64,000 nt of DNA from Puia dinghuensis (lineage in GTDB: Bacteria; Bacteroidota; Bacteroidia; Chitinophagales; Chitinophagaceae), in contig JAMFSL010000057.1 of the NCBI GenBank assembly GCA_026225275.1, positions 18,072 through 82,071 on the forward strand, read 5' to 3'. This document shows, piece after piece, positions 56,332-64,000 of the stretch. Both the position numbers and the translations under genes were made by a program. How positions within the stretch are numbered: the first letter of the stretch is position 1; each line of letters begins with the position of its first letter. Under the pieces are notes generated by a model, which saw only the letters and a list, made by a program, of their open reading frames with translations, was not told the DNA's origin and searched no databases.

Positions 56332-56997
56332 ATGAAATCGAACGCTACCCTCCTCACACTGGCCCTGATCGCCGCCTTCCTGGTTGCTAACATCACCAAG
56401 GTATCTGCCCAGGACGTTCCTGATGCAACCGCTGCCTCCAGCACCCCGATGCTGCTGTTGAGCTTCAACGGAGCCAGCCAGGGAACAGTTGCCAATCTGC
56501 AGTGGGCAACGGAGAATGAAACCAGTTCTAAATGGTTTGTCATCGAAAGATCCGGCGCCACCGGCGGGTATGATTCGATTGGTGTTGTATTAGGTATCAA
56601 TAACGATAATGAGACTAACTATAGCTTTACGGATGACTATATGCTGAGTGGTAATAATTACTACCGGTTGCGCGAAGTAGATATGAATGGAGTAGTTCGT
56701 TATTCGACAGTAGTAACGCTGAGCAGCATGCAGATAAGCACTAAGATGGAAGTATATCCGAACCCGGCAGTAGCATCGATCAGTTTTAGTGTGCCCAGCG
56801 CCGTTCCCCAGTCAGTAATCGTTCAGGTGTATAATATGACAGGTGTTATGGTGATCGCTTCTCAGCAGCAGCTGGTTGCCGGCAACAATCTTGAGACCTT
56901 AACGGTCGCTAACCTTAAAGCCGGTAACTATATACTGAAGGTCGCCAGCCAGGATGGTTCCAGCCAGTTTGTACAGTCTTTTGTGAAAATCAACTAA
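56332..56997 (+). CDS. Small secreted protein with T9SS type A C-terminal sorting domain
   Basis: A 221-residue protein: signal peptide (LLTLALIAAFLVANITKVSAQ), a fibronectin-like beta-domain (NLQWATENETSSKWFVIERSG, then YRLREVDMNGVVRYS, residues about 45-140), and a terminal T9SS sorting domain that starts at MEVYPNPAVASISFSVPS and ends in QSFVKIN. The YPNP start and the LKAGNYILKV strand are diagnostic. Such proteins cross the outer membrane by the type IX system and are usually anchored at the surface. The function of the 95-residue cargo is unknown. The start at 56332 is set by the signal peptide; upstream in-frame codons lie in the promoter region. Confidence 0.88.
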   Translation: MKSNATLLTLALIAAFLVANITKVSAQDVPDATAASSTPMLLLSFNGASQGTVANLQWATENETSSKWFVIERSGATGGYDSIGVVLGINNDNETNYSFTDDYMLSGNNYYRLREVDMNGVVRYSTVVTLSSMQISTKMEVYPNPAVASISFSVPSAVPQSVIVQVYNMTGVMVIASQQQLVAGNNLETLTVANLKAGNYILKVASQDGSSQFVQSFVKIN

Positions 56998-57022
56998 TTG
57001 TTTTATATCGGGATGTTCTCGG

Positions 57023-57068
57023 ACCCCTAATCCCCAAACCCCTAATCCCCAGACCCAACCCCTAAACC
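57023..57068. repeat. Telomere-like C-rich tandem repeat, G-quadruplex-prone on the minus strand
   Basis: Two tandem 15-bp units built on CCCCTAATCCCCA (57024-57053) are followed by a degenerate third (57054-57068). The complementary strand has seven runs of 3-4 G within 46 bases, separated by 2-4 bases. It lies just beyond the 3' end of malQ on the minus strand, between two convergent genes. Confidence 0.75.
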
Positions 57069-57099
57069 AGGCCAGCACGGACTTACCTCCCGCTGGCCT
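57069..57099. terminator. Inverted repeat across the malQ stop
   Basis: AGGCCAGC (57069-57076) and GCTGGCCT (57092-57099) pair perfectly around a 15-base loop that contains the malQ stop codon. On the plus strand TTTACTTC follows, so it may end the T9SS gene transcript. The long loop lowers confidence. Confidence 0.35.
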
Positions 57100-59794
57100 T
57101 TACTTCTTCCCGGAAGGCGGTATTGAAGTCCTTCTCATCGATCAATTCTTCCAGCGTCAGGTGCATCCGGTATTTCCAATAATGATGCGGATTAGCCGGC
57201 ACATTGATCCGTTCGTCGTTGGGGTTTTCTCTGCGGAAATGTTCGCTCATCCCCATGATATCCTGTAATTGGAATACACACCATTGAGCGGGCGAACGCA
57301 GGTGCTGCAGGACAATGGCTTTATTGATCCATGGTTCGCAGAAGAGCGGGGCTTCTCCCCATTGCCCGAGTTCCTCGTTATAGAACTTCTGGATCTTCAC
57401 TCTGTCTTCTTCCCACCAGCCCCGGATTGTACTCATATCATGGGTCGAAGGGGTCACCAGGGACAAATAGGGTGCTTCGGCAGGGTTAAAGAACTCCCGG
57501 GCGGGATTTTTTGGCATGCGCTGGATTTCCATGCTGAGGATACCCAGTCTGCGCATGACGTCGGGTACACAACGGGGCACCATACCGAGGTCTTCGCCGA
57601 AGACCAGCATATTCGTCGCCCGCTTCAGGGCAGGCAGCTTCCGCATAGCTTCTTTCTCCCAGAAAGCGTCCTGCCGTTGATAGAAGTAATTGATATAAAG
57701 ATCCTTCAATTGCTGCTGGGTATGCCATTCGAGGTACCGGAACGAAGAAGTGTTTTCCATGGTGATCCGGAAATGGAACGCCTGACCTCCCGATCCCTCC
57801 GCCTCCAGCAGGATGACGTTGGAGAGCAGATCGTACAGACCCTGGCGGATACGATCATTAAAGGCCGATGAATCTGATTTTGATGCTGCTGGTTGTTTGT
57901 CGCGGAAATACGCTTCTATTTTTCGTTGAGTGCTATAAGCCTCCTGCAAAGTATAAAAGCCATTACCTGACGATTGCAGATAATTAGTCTTGACATAATC
58001 TGAATCCTGGCCGAAGAGCTCCCACAGTACCGCGTCATTGATAAAAGGACGGGTATACCGGTCATGGTCGAACCAGATATTCCGTTGCTGAAATTCTACC
58101 CGGTACACCGGGACGGCCGGCGCAAAATGACCCAGGATGCCTTCGACTACATCCATGGGGATACTCCAGATGCGGAAGAATCCCAGGATATGATCGATCC
58201 GGAACGCATCAAAATAATTGCGCATGTGCTCGAACCGCTGCTTCCACCAGGCATAGCCATCGAGTCGCATCTCTTCCCAGTTGTAGGTTGGAAAACCCCA
58301 GTTCTGGCCTTTAACGGCAAAATTATCGGGCGGAGCCCCCGCCTGTTGGTCCATATGGTAAAGCTGTGGCGCCATCCAGGCATCACAGCTATAACGGTAA
58401 ATGCCAATCGGAATATCTCCTTCGAGGACCACCCCATTCTCGTGCGCATAGTCTACCGCCTCCCGCAACTGGAGATGCAGATGGTATTGAATGAAATATT
58501 GCAGGAAAACATCGTCATAATGCCGGACATCGGAGGAAGTATATATCCGTATCGCCTCCGCATCGTAATGGCTGTGTATCGTCCAACGCGTAAAATCCGG
58601 GGTTCCATGCTGATCTCTCAGATAACAAAAAGCTGCATAAGGAACCAACCAGTCCTTATTGCTGGCAAAAAAATCCAGAAACTCAGGATCTTCTTTGAAT
58701 TCTTCTTTCTGTAACTCGTACAATTCTTTAATAGCCAATAACTTGATCTTCATCACCTCTTCGTAGTTCAGGTCAGGGAGATCGTTCAGTTCTTTCTGTT
58801 TTTTCTTTAATGGCTTGATCAGGCTGGTATATTTCCGACCTGCGCAGGCGGCCAGGTTGAGGTAGATGGGATGGAGTGCGAAAGCTGAAATAGCGGCGTA
58901 TGGATAAGAATCCGTCCAGCTGTATGTGGCTGTCGTATCTTGTACCGGCAGGATCTGTATCAGCCGCAGATTGCATTTCACCGCCCAATCGACCAGTTCT
59001 TTGAGATCGGAGAATTCCCCCACGCCCATAGATTTACGGCTGCGGAGGCTAAAGACAGGAATGGCCACCCCGGCGCCGCGCCAGCCGGTATTCAGCAGGT
59101 GGACGAAGCCATCGTGTAAAATGCTGATCTTTTTAGGACGGGCATCTCCCGGCAGGCTGCGGTTGGGGCCGTCCTCATACCGCACGAACTGCTTGTTCTT
59201 TTTGTCGTAAATCCCATATTTATAGGAGACCGGAAAGGATTCGGAAGGCAACTCGAGATAAGCCGTCCACCAGGCGCCTTCCGGAGCCAACAGTAAAGGG
59301 TCCTGCTGATTCCAGTCGTGCAGGGCGGCGCCGCTGCCCAACAGGCAAACCACTTCGTCTTCCTCTAATAACGGTGCCTTTATCCTGAATATATGCGTGA
59401 AAGGGCCTTTGGTGCGGCTCTTCTTCGCCGCTTTGTGCCTGGGTAACAGAACTTCCTGGAAGGGGGAGGTGTAGAAGGTGTTTTCGAATTCGCCGGCATA
59501 GTTCCACGAATCAATGGCCTGCACTTCTTCCGTACCTGGTGGCGGCGTCGTAATGGTCTTGTCTTCGCCTTCTTCCGTCTGGGTACCACCTTCACCCCGG
59601 AGAATATAATGATAGCAAAGAGGATCCAATGGGAACTCGTCCAACTGCAGGGTGCAATGCCAAAATTCACCACTGACATACTGCAAGGGAAAGGCCTTTT
59701 CAGGATCGTCTTCGCCTAATACTGCCCAATTCCCTGACAGCCAGATGGATTGGCCGGGTTGCGTGTAAAAACGCAAATAGAAATCAATTTTCAT
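57083..59794 (-). CDS. malQ: 4-alpha-glucanotransferase, DPE2-like (two CBM20-like modules plus GH77)
   Basis: A 903-residue cytoplasmic amylomaltase. Two starch-binding CBM20-like modules occupy about 1-110 and 128-240 (FYTQPGQSIWLSGNWAVLG; LLGSGAALHDWNQQDPLLL). The GH77 barrel follows, interrupted by an insertion as in plant DPE2. The nucleophile is Asp534 in FDAFRIDHILGFFRIW, the acid/base Glu734 in VFGEDLGMVPRCV and the stabiliser Asp786 in TPSTHDMSTIRGWW. DPE2-type enzymes move glucose from maltose to glycogen-like acceptors. No signal peptide is present. It is a single-gene unit with a 188-bp upstream gap shared with a divergent small gene. Confidence 0.93.
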   Translation of the reverse strand: MKIDFYLRFYTQPGQSIWLSGNWAVLGEDDPEKAFPLQYVSGEFWHCTLQLDEFPLDPLCYHYILRGEGGTQTEEGEDKTITTPPPGTEEVQAIDSWNYAGEFENTFYTSPFQEVLLPRHKAAKKSRTKGPFTHIFRIKAPLLEEDEVVCLLGSGAALHDWNQQDPLLLAPEGAWWTAYLELPSESFPVSYKYGIYDKKNKQFVRYEDGPNRSLPGDARPKKISILHDGFVHLLNTGWRGAGVAIPVFSLRSRKSMGVGEFSDLKELVDWAVKCNLRLIQILPVQDTTATYSWTDSYPYAAISAFALHPIYLNLAACAGRKYTSLIKPLKKKQKELNDLPDLNYEEVMKIKLLAIKELYELQKEEFKEDPEFLDFFASNKDWLVPYAAFCYLRDQHGTPDFTRWTIHSHYDAEAIRIYTSSDVRHYDDVFLQYFIQYHLHLQLREAVDYAHENGVVLEGDIPIGIYRYSCDAWMAPQLYHMDQQAGAPPDNFAVKGQNWGFPTYNWEEMRLDGYAWWKQRFEHMRNYFDAFRIDHILGFFRIWSIPMDVVEGILGHFAPAVPVYRVEFQQRNIWFDHDRYTRPFINDAVLWELFGQDSDYVKTNYLQSSGNGFYTLQEAYSTQRKIEAYFRDKQPAASKSDSSAFNDRIRQGLYDLLSNVILLEAEGSGGQAFHFRITMENTSSFRYLEWHTQQQLKDLYINYFYQRQDAFWEKEAMRKLPALKRATNMLVFGEDLGMVPRCVPDVMRRLGILSMEIQRMPKNPAREFFNPAEAPYLSLVTPSTHDMSTIRGWWEEDRVKIQKFYNEELGQWGEAPLFCEPWINKAIVLQHLRSPAQWCVFQLQDIMGMSEHFRRENPNDERINVPANPHHYWKYRMHLTLEELIDEKDFNTAFREEVKASGR

Positions 59795-59958
59795 GCTTAT
59801 TCAACAATCTTTTTCGTAAAGCTGGCAATCTGTAATGTGTATTTTTTACATTATGCCGCTAATTTATACCAAAATTCTGTTATGTATCGACGGCGAAGCA
59901 CTCTTTTTACTATTAGAATTTATCTCAGGCGGTATACGCAACATTACCCCATTTCACT

Positions 59959-59966
59959 TAAATTTG
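59959..59966 (+). promoter_or_regulatory. Candidate -7 promoter box for the 51-residue membrane protein
   Basis: TAAATTTG exactly matches TAnnTTTG and ends 16 bp before the ATG at 59983. The -33 position is not recognisable. Confidence 0.45.
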
Positions 59967-59982
59967 CACAAATTTTTTTCCA

Positions 59983-60138
59983 ATGGAAAAGCAAAAGAAG
60001 AATACCGGCATTTATTGGATCTTGTTTTTAATCACTACCGCTGTACTGATCTTCGCTATCAACAGACATTTCGAATACCTAACTCTGATCCTTCCGTTTT
60101 TCTGTACGTTCTTCGTGAAGGCATTGGACATCATGTAA
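59983..60138 (+). CDS. Small membrane protein, 51 residues, two predicted helices
   Basis: The frame reads MEKQKKNTGIYWILFLITTA onward: a charged N-terminus, a first hydrophobic helix (about 10-27), a short polar turn (INRHFEYL) and a second helix (about 32-46) ending in FVKALDIM. Short proteins of this look occur in Chitinophagaceae as I recall, but no function is known to me. A -7 box lies 16 bp upstream and an intrinsic terminator (60165-60194) lies 27 bp downstream, so it is likely a real single-gene unit. It has no sequence relation to the 37-residue peptide at 33660. Confidence 0.65.
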   Translation: MEKQKKNTGIYWILFLITTAVLIFAINRHFEYLTLILPFFCTFFVKALDIM

Positions 60139-60164
60139 TACTTTATATTTTCAATATACAATTG

Positions 60165-60194
60165 AAATGCCACTTGTCACCGGGTGGCATTTTG
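60165..60194 (+). terminator. Intrinsic terminator after the 51-residue protein gene
   Basis: AAATGCCAC (60165-60173) and GTGGCATTT (60184-60192) form a perfect 9-bp stem with a 10-base loop; the T-run is short (TTTTG). It separates the small gene from the MutS-family gene 22 bp further on. Confidence 0.7.
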
Positions 60195-60215
60195 CTTACC
60201 TGAAGCCTGGACGCT

Positions 60216-62000
60216 ATGCAATTAACAACCTTCTACGAATCGGCCATTCGGTCCTGTGAGGAAGAAATAAAATCGACTCAGCTGGCGATCAATATTATGT
60301 CCCTGGTGCGTTTTCTGCTGTTCGCCGGGTTTGCCTTCGTTCTCTATATGTTGCTCCAAGGCTGGTCCCCTCTCCTGCTGATCCTATCGATATTACTGGC
60401 CGGTTTGTTTATCGCCAGCGTCAACTTTTACTTTCGGTTTAAGGCCGAACGGGCCTTATGGGAAAAATTGTTGTTTGTCAATACCAATGAATTGGGATTG
60501 TTGAACGGAGGCCCCAACCAATTCCCCGATGGAGCCGGCCGGGTGGATGCGGAGAAGAATATCTATGCAGACGATCTGGATATATTCGGCCCCTCTTCTG
60601 TCTTCCTCCTGCTGAATCGTACCACTACTTCCCACGGAACGGCTACCCTGGCTGACCTGCTGCGTCAGACGGAATTAGTCCCCGAACCAATCCGGCAGCG
60701 TCAGGAAGCTATCAAGGCGTTGGCCGGGCAGACAGATCTGCGCCGTCTGCTGACGGCTAAAGGCCTGATGACAGAAGGCAAAAGCGGCAACCTGCACGAT
60801 TTGGATAACTGGCTTCATATGCCCTCCCTCATTTATCAACGCAAAACCCTCCGGGTCGCTATAGCCGTCCTGACAGTAGCCAATGTGGGCGCGATCTTCT
60901 ATTGGTTGTCCAGCAACAATTACGCCCCGCTGGTGGCCGGCATCCTGATTTGCCGGCTCGTGACAGCCTGGTTTTCAAAATCGGTACATGCCCAGCACCA
61001 GACGATTGCAGAGAAACATGCCCTTCTAGAACAATATGCTGATATTTTGTCGGTCTTCAGTACGGTGGACGCGGGCGCCGCCCCCAGGCTGCAGGAATTG
61101 AAGTCGCAGGCGCAGGCTGCTCATGCTGGTATCCGCCAGCTGGCCAGGCTCACGTCCTTTTTCGAACAGCAGCATAATTTAATTGTCAGCGCTATCCTGA
61201 ACAGCCTGGCCTTCTACAATCTGCAATGTATGATTGCGCTGGAACGGTGGAAGAAAAAATATGCAGCGGATTATCCGGCATGGATCGATGCGGTGGGCGA
61301 TATTGAATGCTTTAATTCGCTGGCTACTTTTGCTTTTAATAATCCCGAATATATTTATCCGTCGCCGGTAGATGCTGACGGCCTGTTCCTCGAAACTTCC
61401 GGGCTGGCTCATCCGCTGATCCCACCCTCCAGGCGGGTCGCCAATTCTTTCAGTATCGGCCGGCATGAAAAGCTCATTCTTGTAACGGGTTCTAACATGT
61501 CAGGCAAGACTACTTTTCTCCGGACCGTCGGTGTCAATTTACTACTGGCTCAGTGCGGCGCGCCGGTCTGTGCGACAGCCTTCCGCTGGACACCCATGCA
61601 GGTGCTGACCTCTCTCAGGATCAGCGACTCGCTGCAGGAGCAGACGTCCTACTTCATGGCTGAGTTGAAAAAGCTGCAGCGGATCGTTCTGCGGCTTCGG
61701 ACCGGCGAACCTGCGCTGGTACTGATCGACGAGATTCTGCGCGGCACTAATTCCGAGGATAAGACATATGGGTCGGAGGAATTCGCCAGGCAGTTGACCC
61801 GCTACCGCTGCCTGTCTCTTTTCGCCACGCACGATCTAACTCTCGGCCAGCTCGAACAGGAATATCCCGGCGTAGTGGCCAACTATTGTTTTGAAAGCGT
61901 TATTGAAGGCGATGACCTGCTTTTCAATTATCAGCTGCAGCGGGGTGTTGCGCGCAATAGGAATGCGAGCTTCCTGATGAAGAAGATGGATATTATTTGA
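60216..62000 (+). CDS. Membrane-tethered MutS-family ATPase
   Basis: A 594-residue protein with the MutS core (lever/clamp-like helices about 120-390) and ATPase domain: Walker A GSNMSGKT (425-432), Walker B LVLIDE (D505, E506) followed by ILRGTNSEDK, and the switch histidine in SLFATHDLTLGQLE. No N-terminal mismatch-recognition domain and no C-terminal Smr nuclease domain are present, so it is neither MutS1 nor full MutS2. Hydrophobic helices at about 28-72 and 213-247 indicate anchoring to the inner membrane, which is unusual for this superfamily. Function unknown; a role in DNA or ribosome handling at the membrane is speculative. The end is followed by terminators on the opposite strand only. 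Confidence 0.88.
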   Translation: MQLTTFYESAIRSCEEEIKSTQLAINIMSLVRFLLFAGFAFVLYMLLQGWSPLLLILSILLAGLFIASVNFYFRFKAERALWEKLLFVNTNELGLLNGGPNQFPDGAGRVDAEKNIYADDLDIFGPSSVFLLLNRTTTSHGTATLADLLRQTELVPEPIRQRQEAIKALAGQTDLRRLLTAKGLMTEGKSGNLHDLDNWLHMPSLIYQRKTLRVAIAVLTVANVGAIFYWLSSNNYAPLVAGILICRLVTAWFSKSVHAQHQTIAEKHALLEQYADILSVFSTVDAGAAPRLQELKSQAQAAHAGIRQLARLTSFFEQQHNLIVSAILNSLAFYNLQCMIALERWKKKYAADYPAWIDAVGDIECFNSLATFAFNNPEYIYPSPVDADGLFLETSGLAHPLIPPSRRVANSFSIGRHEKLILVTGSNMSGKTTFLRTVGVNLLLAQCGAPVCATAFRWTPMQVLTSLRISDSLQEQTSYFMAELKKLQRIVLRLRTGEPALVLIDEILRGTNSEDKTYGSEEFARQLTRYRCLSLFATHDLTLGQLEQEYPGVVANYCFESVIEGDDLLFNYQLQRGVARNRNASFLMKKMDII

Positions 62001-62017
62001 TCGCTTGATTTCTGCGA

Positions 62018-62045
62018 ATAAAAAAAGGCCCGCAATGCGGGCCTC
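62018..62045 (-). terminator. Intrinsic terminator of the 73-residue protein gene
   Basis: AGGCCCGCA (62027-62035) and TGCGGGCCT (62037-62045) pair perfectly; on the minus strand a T7 run follows (complement of 62020-62026). It lies 58 bp beyond the stop of the small gene and 17 bp after the stop of the convergent MutS-family gene. Confidence 0.8.
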
Positions 62046-62103
62046 CATACATAAACGCTGAACCTTAACCTTCGTGACCGGGCTGGGCCCGGCGGGAAAT
62101 GTA

Positions 62104-62325
62104 TTAGTAACCGATACCGGTAACAATCCTGGGTTTACGATGCCGGGTATGCGCTGCATACCGACCGTTACGCCTGATATTCCACAAGCTGACTATGCCG
62201 AAGGCAGTTTTCTTTTCCTTCACCTGATGAACATCCGTCGCTACTGTTTCATGAACTTCCGTTACTAAACGTTTAAGGATGTTAGGTTCCATTTGCACAC
62301 GTGAGTGCACTAGATCACTTTTCAT
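62104..62325 (-). CDS. Small basic protein, 73 residues, unknown function
   Basis: The protein starts MKSDLVHSRVQMEPNILKRL, has an acidic/amphipathic N-terminal helix (LVTEVHETVATDV), the motif FGIVSLWNIRRN and a strongly basic tail (RRNGRYAAHTRHRKPRIV). Short proteins ending in a similar FxxxDLWNIQR-plus-basic-tail pattern are common in Bacteroidota genomes as I recall, without known function. The basic tail would suit nucleic-acid binding. A strong terminator follows the gene, and a 34-bp palindromic tandem repeat lies 53-120 bp upstream, so the unit seems real and possibly regulated. Confidence 0.65.
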   Translation of the reverse strand: MKSDLVHSRVQMEPNILKRLVTEVHETVATDVHQVKEKKTAFGIVSLWNIRRNGRYAAHTRHRKPRIVTGIGY

Positions 62326-62377
62326 AACTATCTGTTTTTAATTAATCTAAATTTTATCGAAGCAACTAAGGAGAATA

Positions 62378-62445
62378 TTTCATGATTTGGACTGGACACC
62401 GTCCAGTCGGGTTTCATGATTTGGACTGGACACCGTCCAGTCGGG
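62378..62445. repeat. Perfect 34-bp tandem duplication, each unit with an 8-bp palindrome
   Basis: Units 62378-62411 and 62412-62445 are identical. Each contains GACTGGAC-ACC-GTCCAGTC (62390-62408 and 62424-62442). The site lies in the 286-bp gap between the 73-residue gene (starting at 62325, reading away) and the dnaK 3' end. There are no further copies, no spacers and no T-run, so it is neither a CRISPR array nor a terminator. Most likely it is a tandem operator. Confidence 0.85.
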
Positions 62446-62477
62446 AACACTTTAGAATCGCGTAAGAAGTGTATCGG

Positions 62478-62509
62478 TTGAGTACTCTGTAGATGGCAAA
62501 CTATATTTG
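62478..62509 (+). promoter_or_regulatory. Orphan promoter-like pair pointing toward the dnaK 3' end
   Basis: TTG (62478-62480), a 21-bp spacer and TATATTTG (62502-62509) fit the Bacteroidota consensus. No plus-strand gene follows; a transcript would reach the hairpin at 62566-62591 after about 80 bases. Confidence 0.4.
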
Positions 62510-62559
62510 GTCAGTTGCTCGATTTCGAGTGCAAAATTACTCTTTTTCTTCAATATAGC

Positions 62560-62591
62560 AAACAAAAAGGCCCCTTTTTTAAGGGGCCTTT
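62560..62591 (-). terminator. Intrinsic terminator of dnaK
   Basis: AAAGGCCCC (62566-62574) and GGGGCCTTT (62583-62591) form a perfect 9-bp stem. On the minus strand it is followed by TTTTTGTTTG. It begins 21 bp past the dnaK stop. Confidence 0.85.
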
Positions 62592-62611
62592 ACTATAGTG
62601 CTGACTATCAA

Positions 62612-64000
62612 TTATTTCACTTCTTCGAACTCTGCATCCGTGACATTTTCACCACCGGTACTTGCGTGTTGCCCGTCATTAGGAGCGCCGCCACCGGGCT
62701 GTCCGCCTGCCTGCTGCGTAGCTTTATATAGCTCTTCGCTGGCTGCCGTCCAGGCATTATTCATCTCTGTTACCGCCGCATCGATGGCTGCGACATCCTG
62801 TGATTTGTGTGCATCCTTCAGCTTGTTCAGCGCAGTTTCGATCGGAGCCTTCTTGTCAGCCGGTAACTTATCGCTAAATTCCTTCAGCTGTTTTTCCGTC
62901 TGGAAGATAAGACCATCGGCCTGGTTGATCTTATCTATCTTTTCGCGAGCGGCCTTGTCGGTCGATTCGTTGGCTCTTGCCTCCGCCTTCATCTTTTCGA
63001 CTTCATCCTTGCTGAGACCGCTGCCGGCTTCGACCCGGATCTTTTGTTCCTTGCCGGTGCCTTTATCCTTAGCCGTTACGTGCAACAGACCATTGGCATC
63101 AATATCGAAGATGACTTCGATCTGCGGTACGCCGCGGGGAGCCGGGGGAATGCCGTCGAGGTTGAAAGTACCCAGGCTTTTGTTCTGAGAGGCCATAGGA
63201 CGTTCGCCTTGCAGCACATGGATCTGTACACCGGGCTGGTTATCGCTGGCCGTAGAGAAAGTTTCGGACTTCTTCGTCGGGATGGTCGTATTGGATTCGA
63301 TAAGCCGTGTCATGACACCACCCATCGTCTCGATACCGAGCGATAAGGGAGTGACATCCAGCAGCAGCACGTCCTTGACCTCACCGGTCAGCACTGCACC
63401 CTGGATCGCAGCACCTACTGCCACCACTTCATCAGGGTTAACTCCTTTATTCGGTTTCTTCCCAAAGAATTTTTCAACGATCTCCTGCACCTTGGGGATA
63501 CGGGTCGAACCTCCGACCAATATCACCTCATCGATCTGCGCGGCGCTGATGCCGGCGTCTTTAAGGGCCTGTTCGCAGGGTTTAAGACACCTTTCGAACA
63601 GGCTGTCTGCCAGCTGTTCGAATTTAGCGCGGTTCAGTTTCTTCACCAGGTGTTTGGGAACGCCATCCACAGCCGTGATATACGGCAGGTTGATCTCCGT
63701 TTCGGTGGAAGAAGACAACTCGATCTTCGCCTTTTCAGCAGCCTCTTTCAACCGCTGCAATGCCATCGGATCCTTCCGCAGGTCGATATTTTCATCTTTC
63801 TTGAATTCATCGGCCAGCCAGTCCATGATCAGCTTGTCAAAATCGTCACCACCCAGGTGAGTGTCACCATTGGTAGACTTCACTTCGAATACACCGTCGC
63901 CCAGCTCGAGGACCGAAACATCAAATGTACCGCCGCCTAAGTCGAATACGGCGATCTTTTCGTCCTTTCCCGCCTTGTCCAGCCCATAGGCCAGTGCGGC
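62612..64000 (-). CDS. dnaK: Molecular chaperone DnaK (Hsp70), 5' end outside window
   Basis: The frame stays open to the last base of the window; 462 C-terminal residues are visible, beginning [27 protein letters not shown]. That is the second half of the ATPase domain ([21 protein letters not shown], then [14 protein letters not shown]), the interdomain linker region ([19 protein letters not shown]), the substrate-binding domain ([26 protein letters not shown]) and the helical lid with the acidic terminus TDAEFEEVK. Hsp70 binds exposed hydrophobic peptides with DnaJ and GrpE. The gene is followed by a strong terminator. A GTG at 63883 is internal and not a start. No dnaJ or grpE is visible in the window. 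Confidence 0.97.
   Translation of the reverse strand, partial: AALAYGLDKAGKDEKIAVFDLGGGTFDVSVLELGDGVFEVKSTNGDTHLGGDDFDKLIMDWLADEFKKDENIDLRKDPMALQRLKEAAEKAKIELSSSTETEINLPYITAVDGVPKHLVKKLNRAKFEQLADSLFERCLKPCEQALKDAGISAAQIDEVILVGGSTRIPKVQEIVEKFFGKKPNKGVNPDEVVAVGAAIQGAVLTGEVKDVLLLDVTPLSLGIETMGGVMTRLIESNTTIPTKKSETFSTASDNQPGVQIHVLQGERPMASQNKSLGTFNLDGIPPAPRGVPQIEVIFDIDANGLLHVTAKDKGTGKEQKIRVEAGSGLSKDEVEKMKAEARANESTDKAAREKIDKINQADGLIFQTEKQLKEFSDKLPADKKAPIETALNKLKDAHKSQDVAAIDAAVTEMNNAWTAASEELYKATQQAGGQPGGGAPNDGQHASTGGENVTDAEFEEVK

Noticed and set aside
60216..62000. Call as MutS2
   Set aside because: MutS2 is about 780-800 residues with a C-terminal Smr domain and no membrane helices; none of this fits.
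62378..62445. CRISPR-like repeat
   Set aside because: The two units abut with no spacer and no cas gene is present, so it is a tandem duplication.

Overview
The window looks like chromosomal DNA of a Bacteroidota bacterium, most likely family Chitinophagaceae; the genus cannot be fixed from this stretch. The evidence is a SusC/SusD pair, a type IX secretion (T9SS) C-terminal sorting domain, -7 promoter boxes of the form TAnnTTTG, many secreted glycosidases with lipoprotein or Sec signals, and few strong Shine-Dalgarno sites. Coding density is high. No rRNA, tRNA, insertion sequence, phage gene or CRISPR array was seen.

Layout. (1) 1-9126: an efflux operon with a TolC-type outer-membrane factor (cut by the window start), a periplasmic adaptor lipoprotein and two tandem RND permeases. 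(2) 9162-13823, minus strand: FtsX/MacB-type ABC permease, S37-type secreted serine peptidase and a pyrroline-5-carboxylate-reductase-like protein. (3) 13888-24966, plus strand: a secreted carbohydrate block with a Tat-type GHL6-like hydrolase, a GH127 beta-L-arabinofuranosidase broken by a one-base frameshift, and two DUF885 metallopeptidase-like proteins flanking a DUF5695-like protein. (4) 25128-38171: a polysaccharide-utilisation region with SusC/SusD on plus and, on minus, two GH30 enzymes, GH92 alpha-mannosidase and a GtaA-like glutaminase, interrupted by dusB and a 37-residue membrane peptide. (5) 38298-41925: a heterodimeric ABC exporter with one degenerate ATP site, followed by a YncE-like propeller protein. 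(6) 43101-52529: a seven-gene operon for reductive pyrimidine catabolism. Its NCS1 permease imports the base; PreT/PreA reduce it; dihydropyrimidinase and beta-ureidopropionase open and cleave it; an aminotransferase and CoA-acylating semialdehyde dehydrogenase carry beta-alanine to acetyl-CoA. (7) 52565-56051, minus: galactose mutarotase, galactokinase and dipeptide epimerase. (8) 56332-64000: a T9SS cargo protein, a DPE2-like 4-alpha-glucanotransferase, a 51-residue membrane protein, a membrane-tethered MutS-family ATPase, a 73-residue basic protein and the 3' part of dnaK.

The least explained elements are the small genes with their own promoters and terminators (33660-33773, 59983-60138, 62104-62325), the perfect 34-bp tandem repeat with nested palindromes at 62378-62445, the telomere-like repeat with G-quadruplex potential at 57023-57068, the terminator-like hairpin 21 bp before the pyrimidine operon, and the DUF885-DUF5695-DUF885 sandwich. 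No stretch longer than 300 bases lacks a gene; the longest gaps (56052-56331 and 62326-62611) carry the repeats described below.
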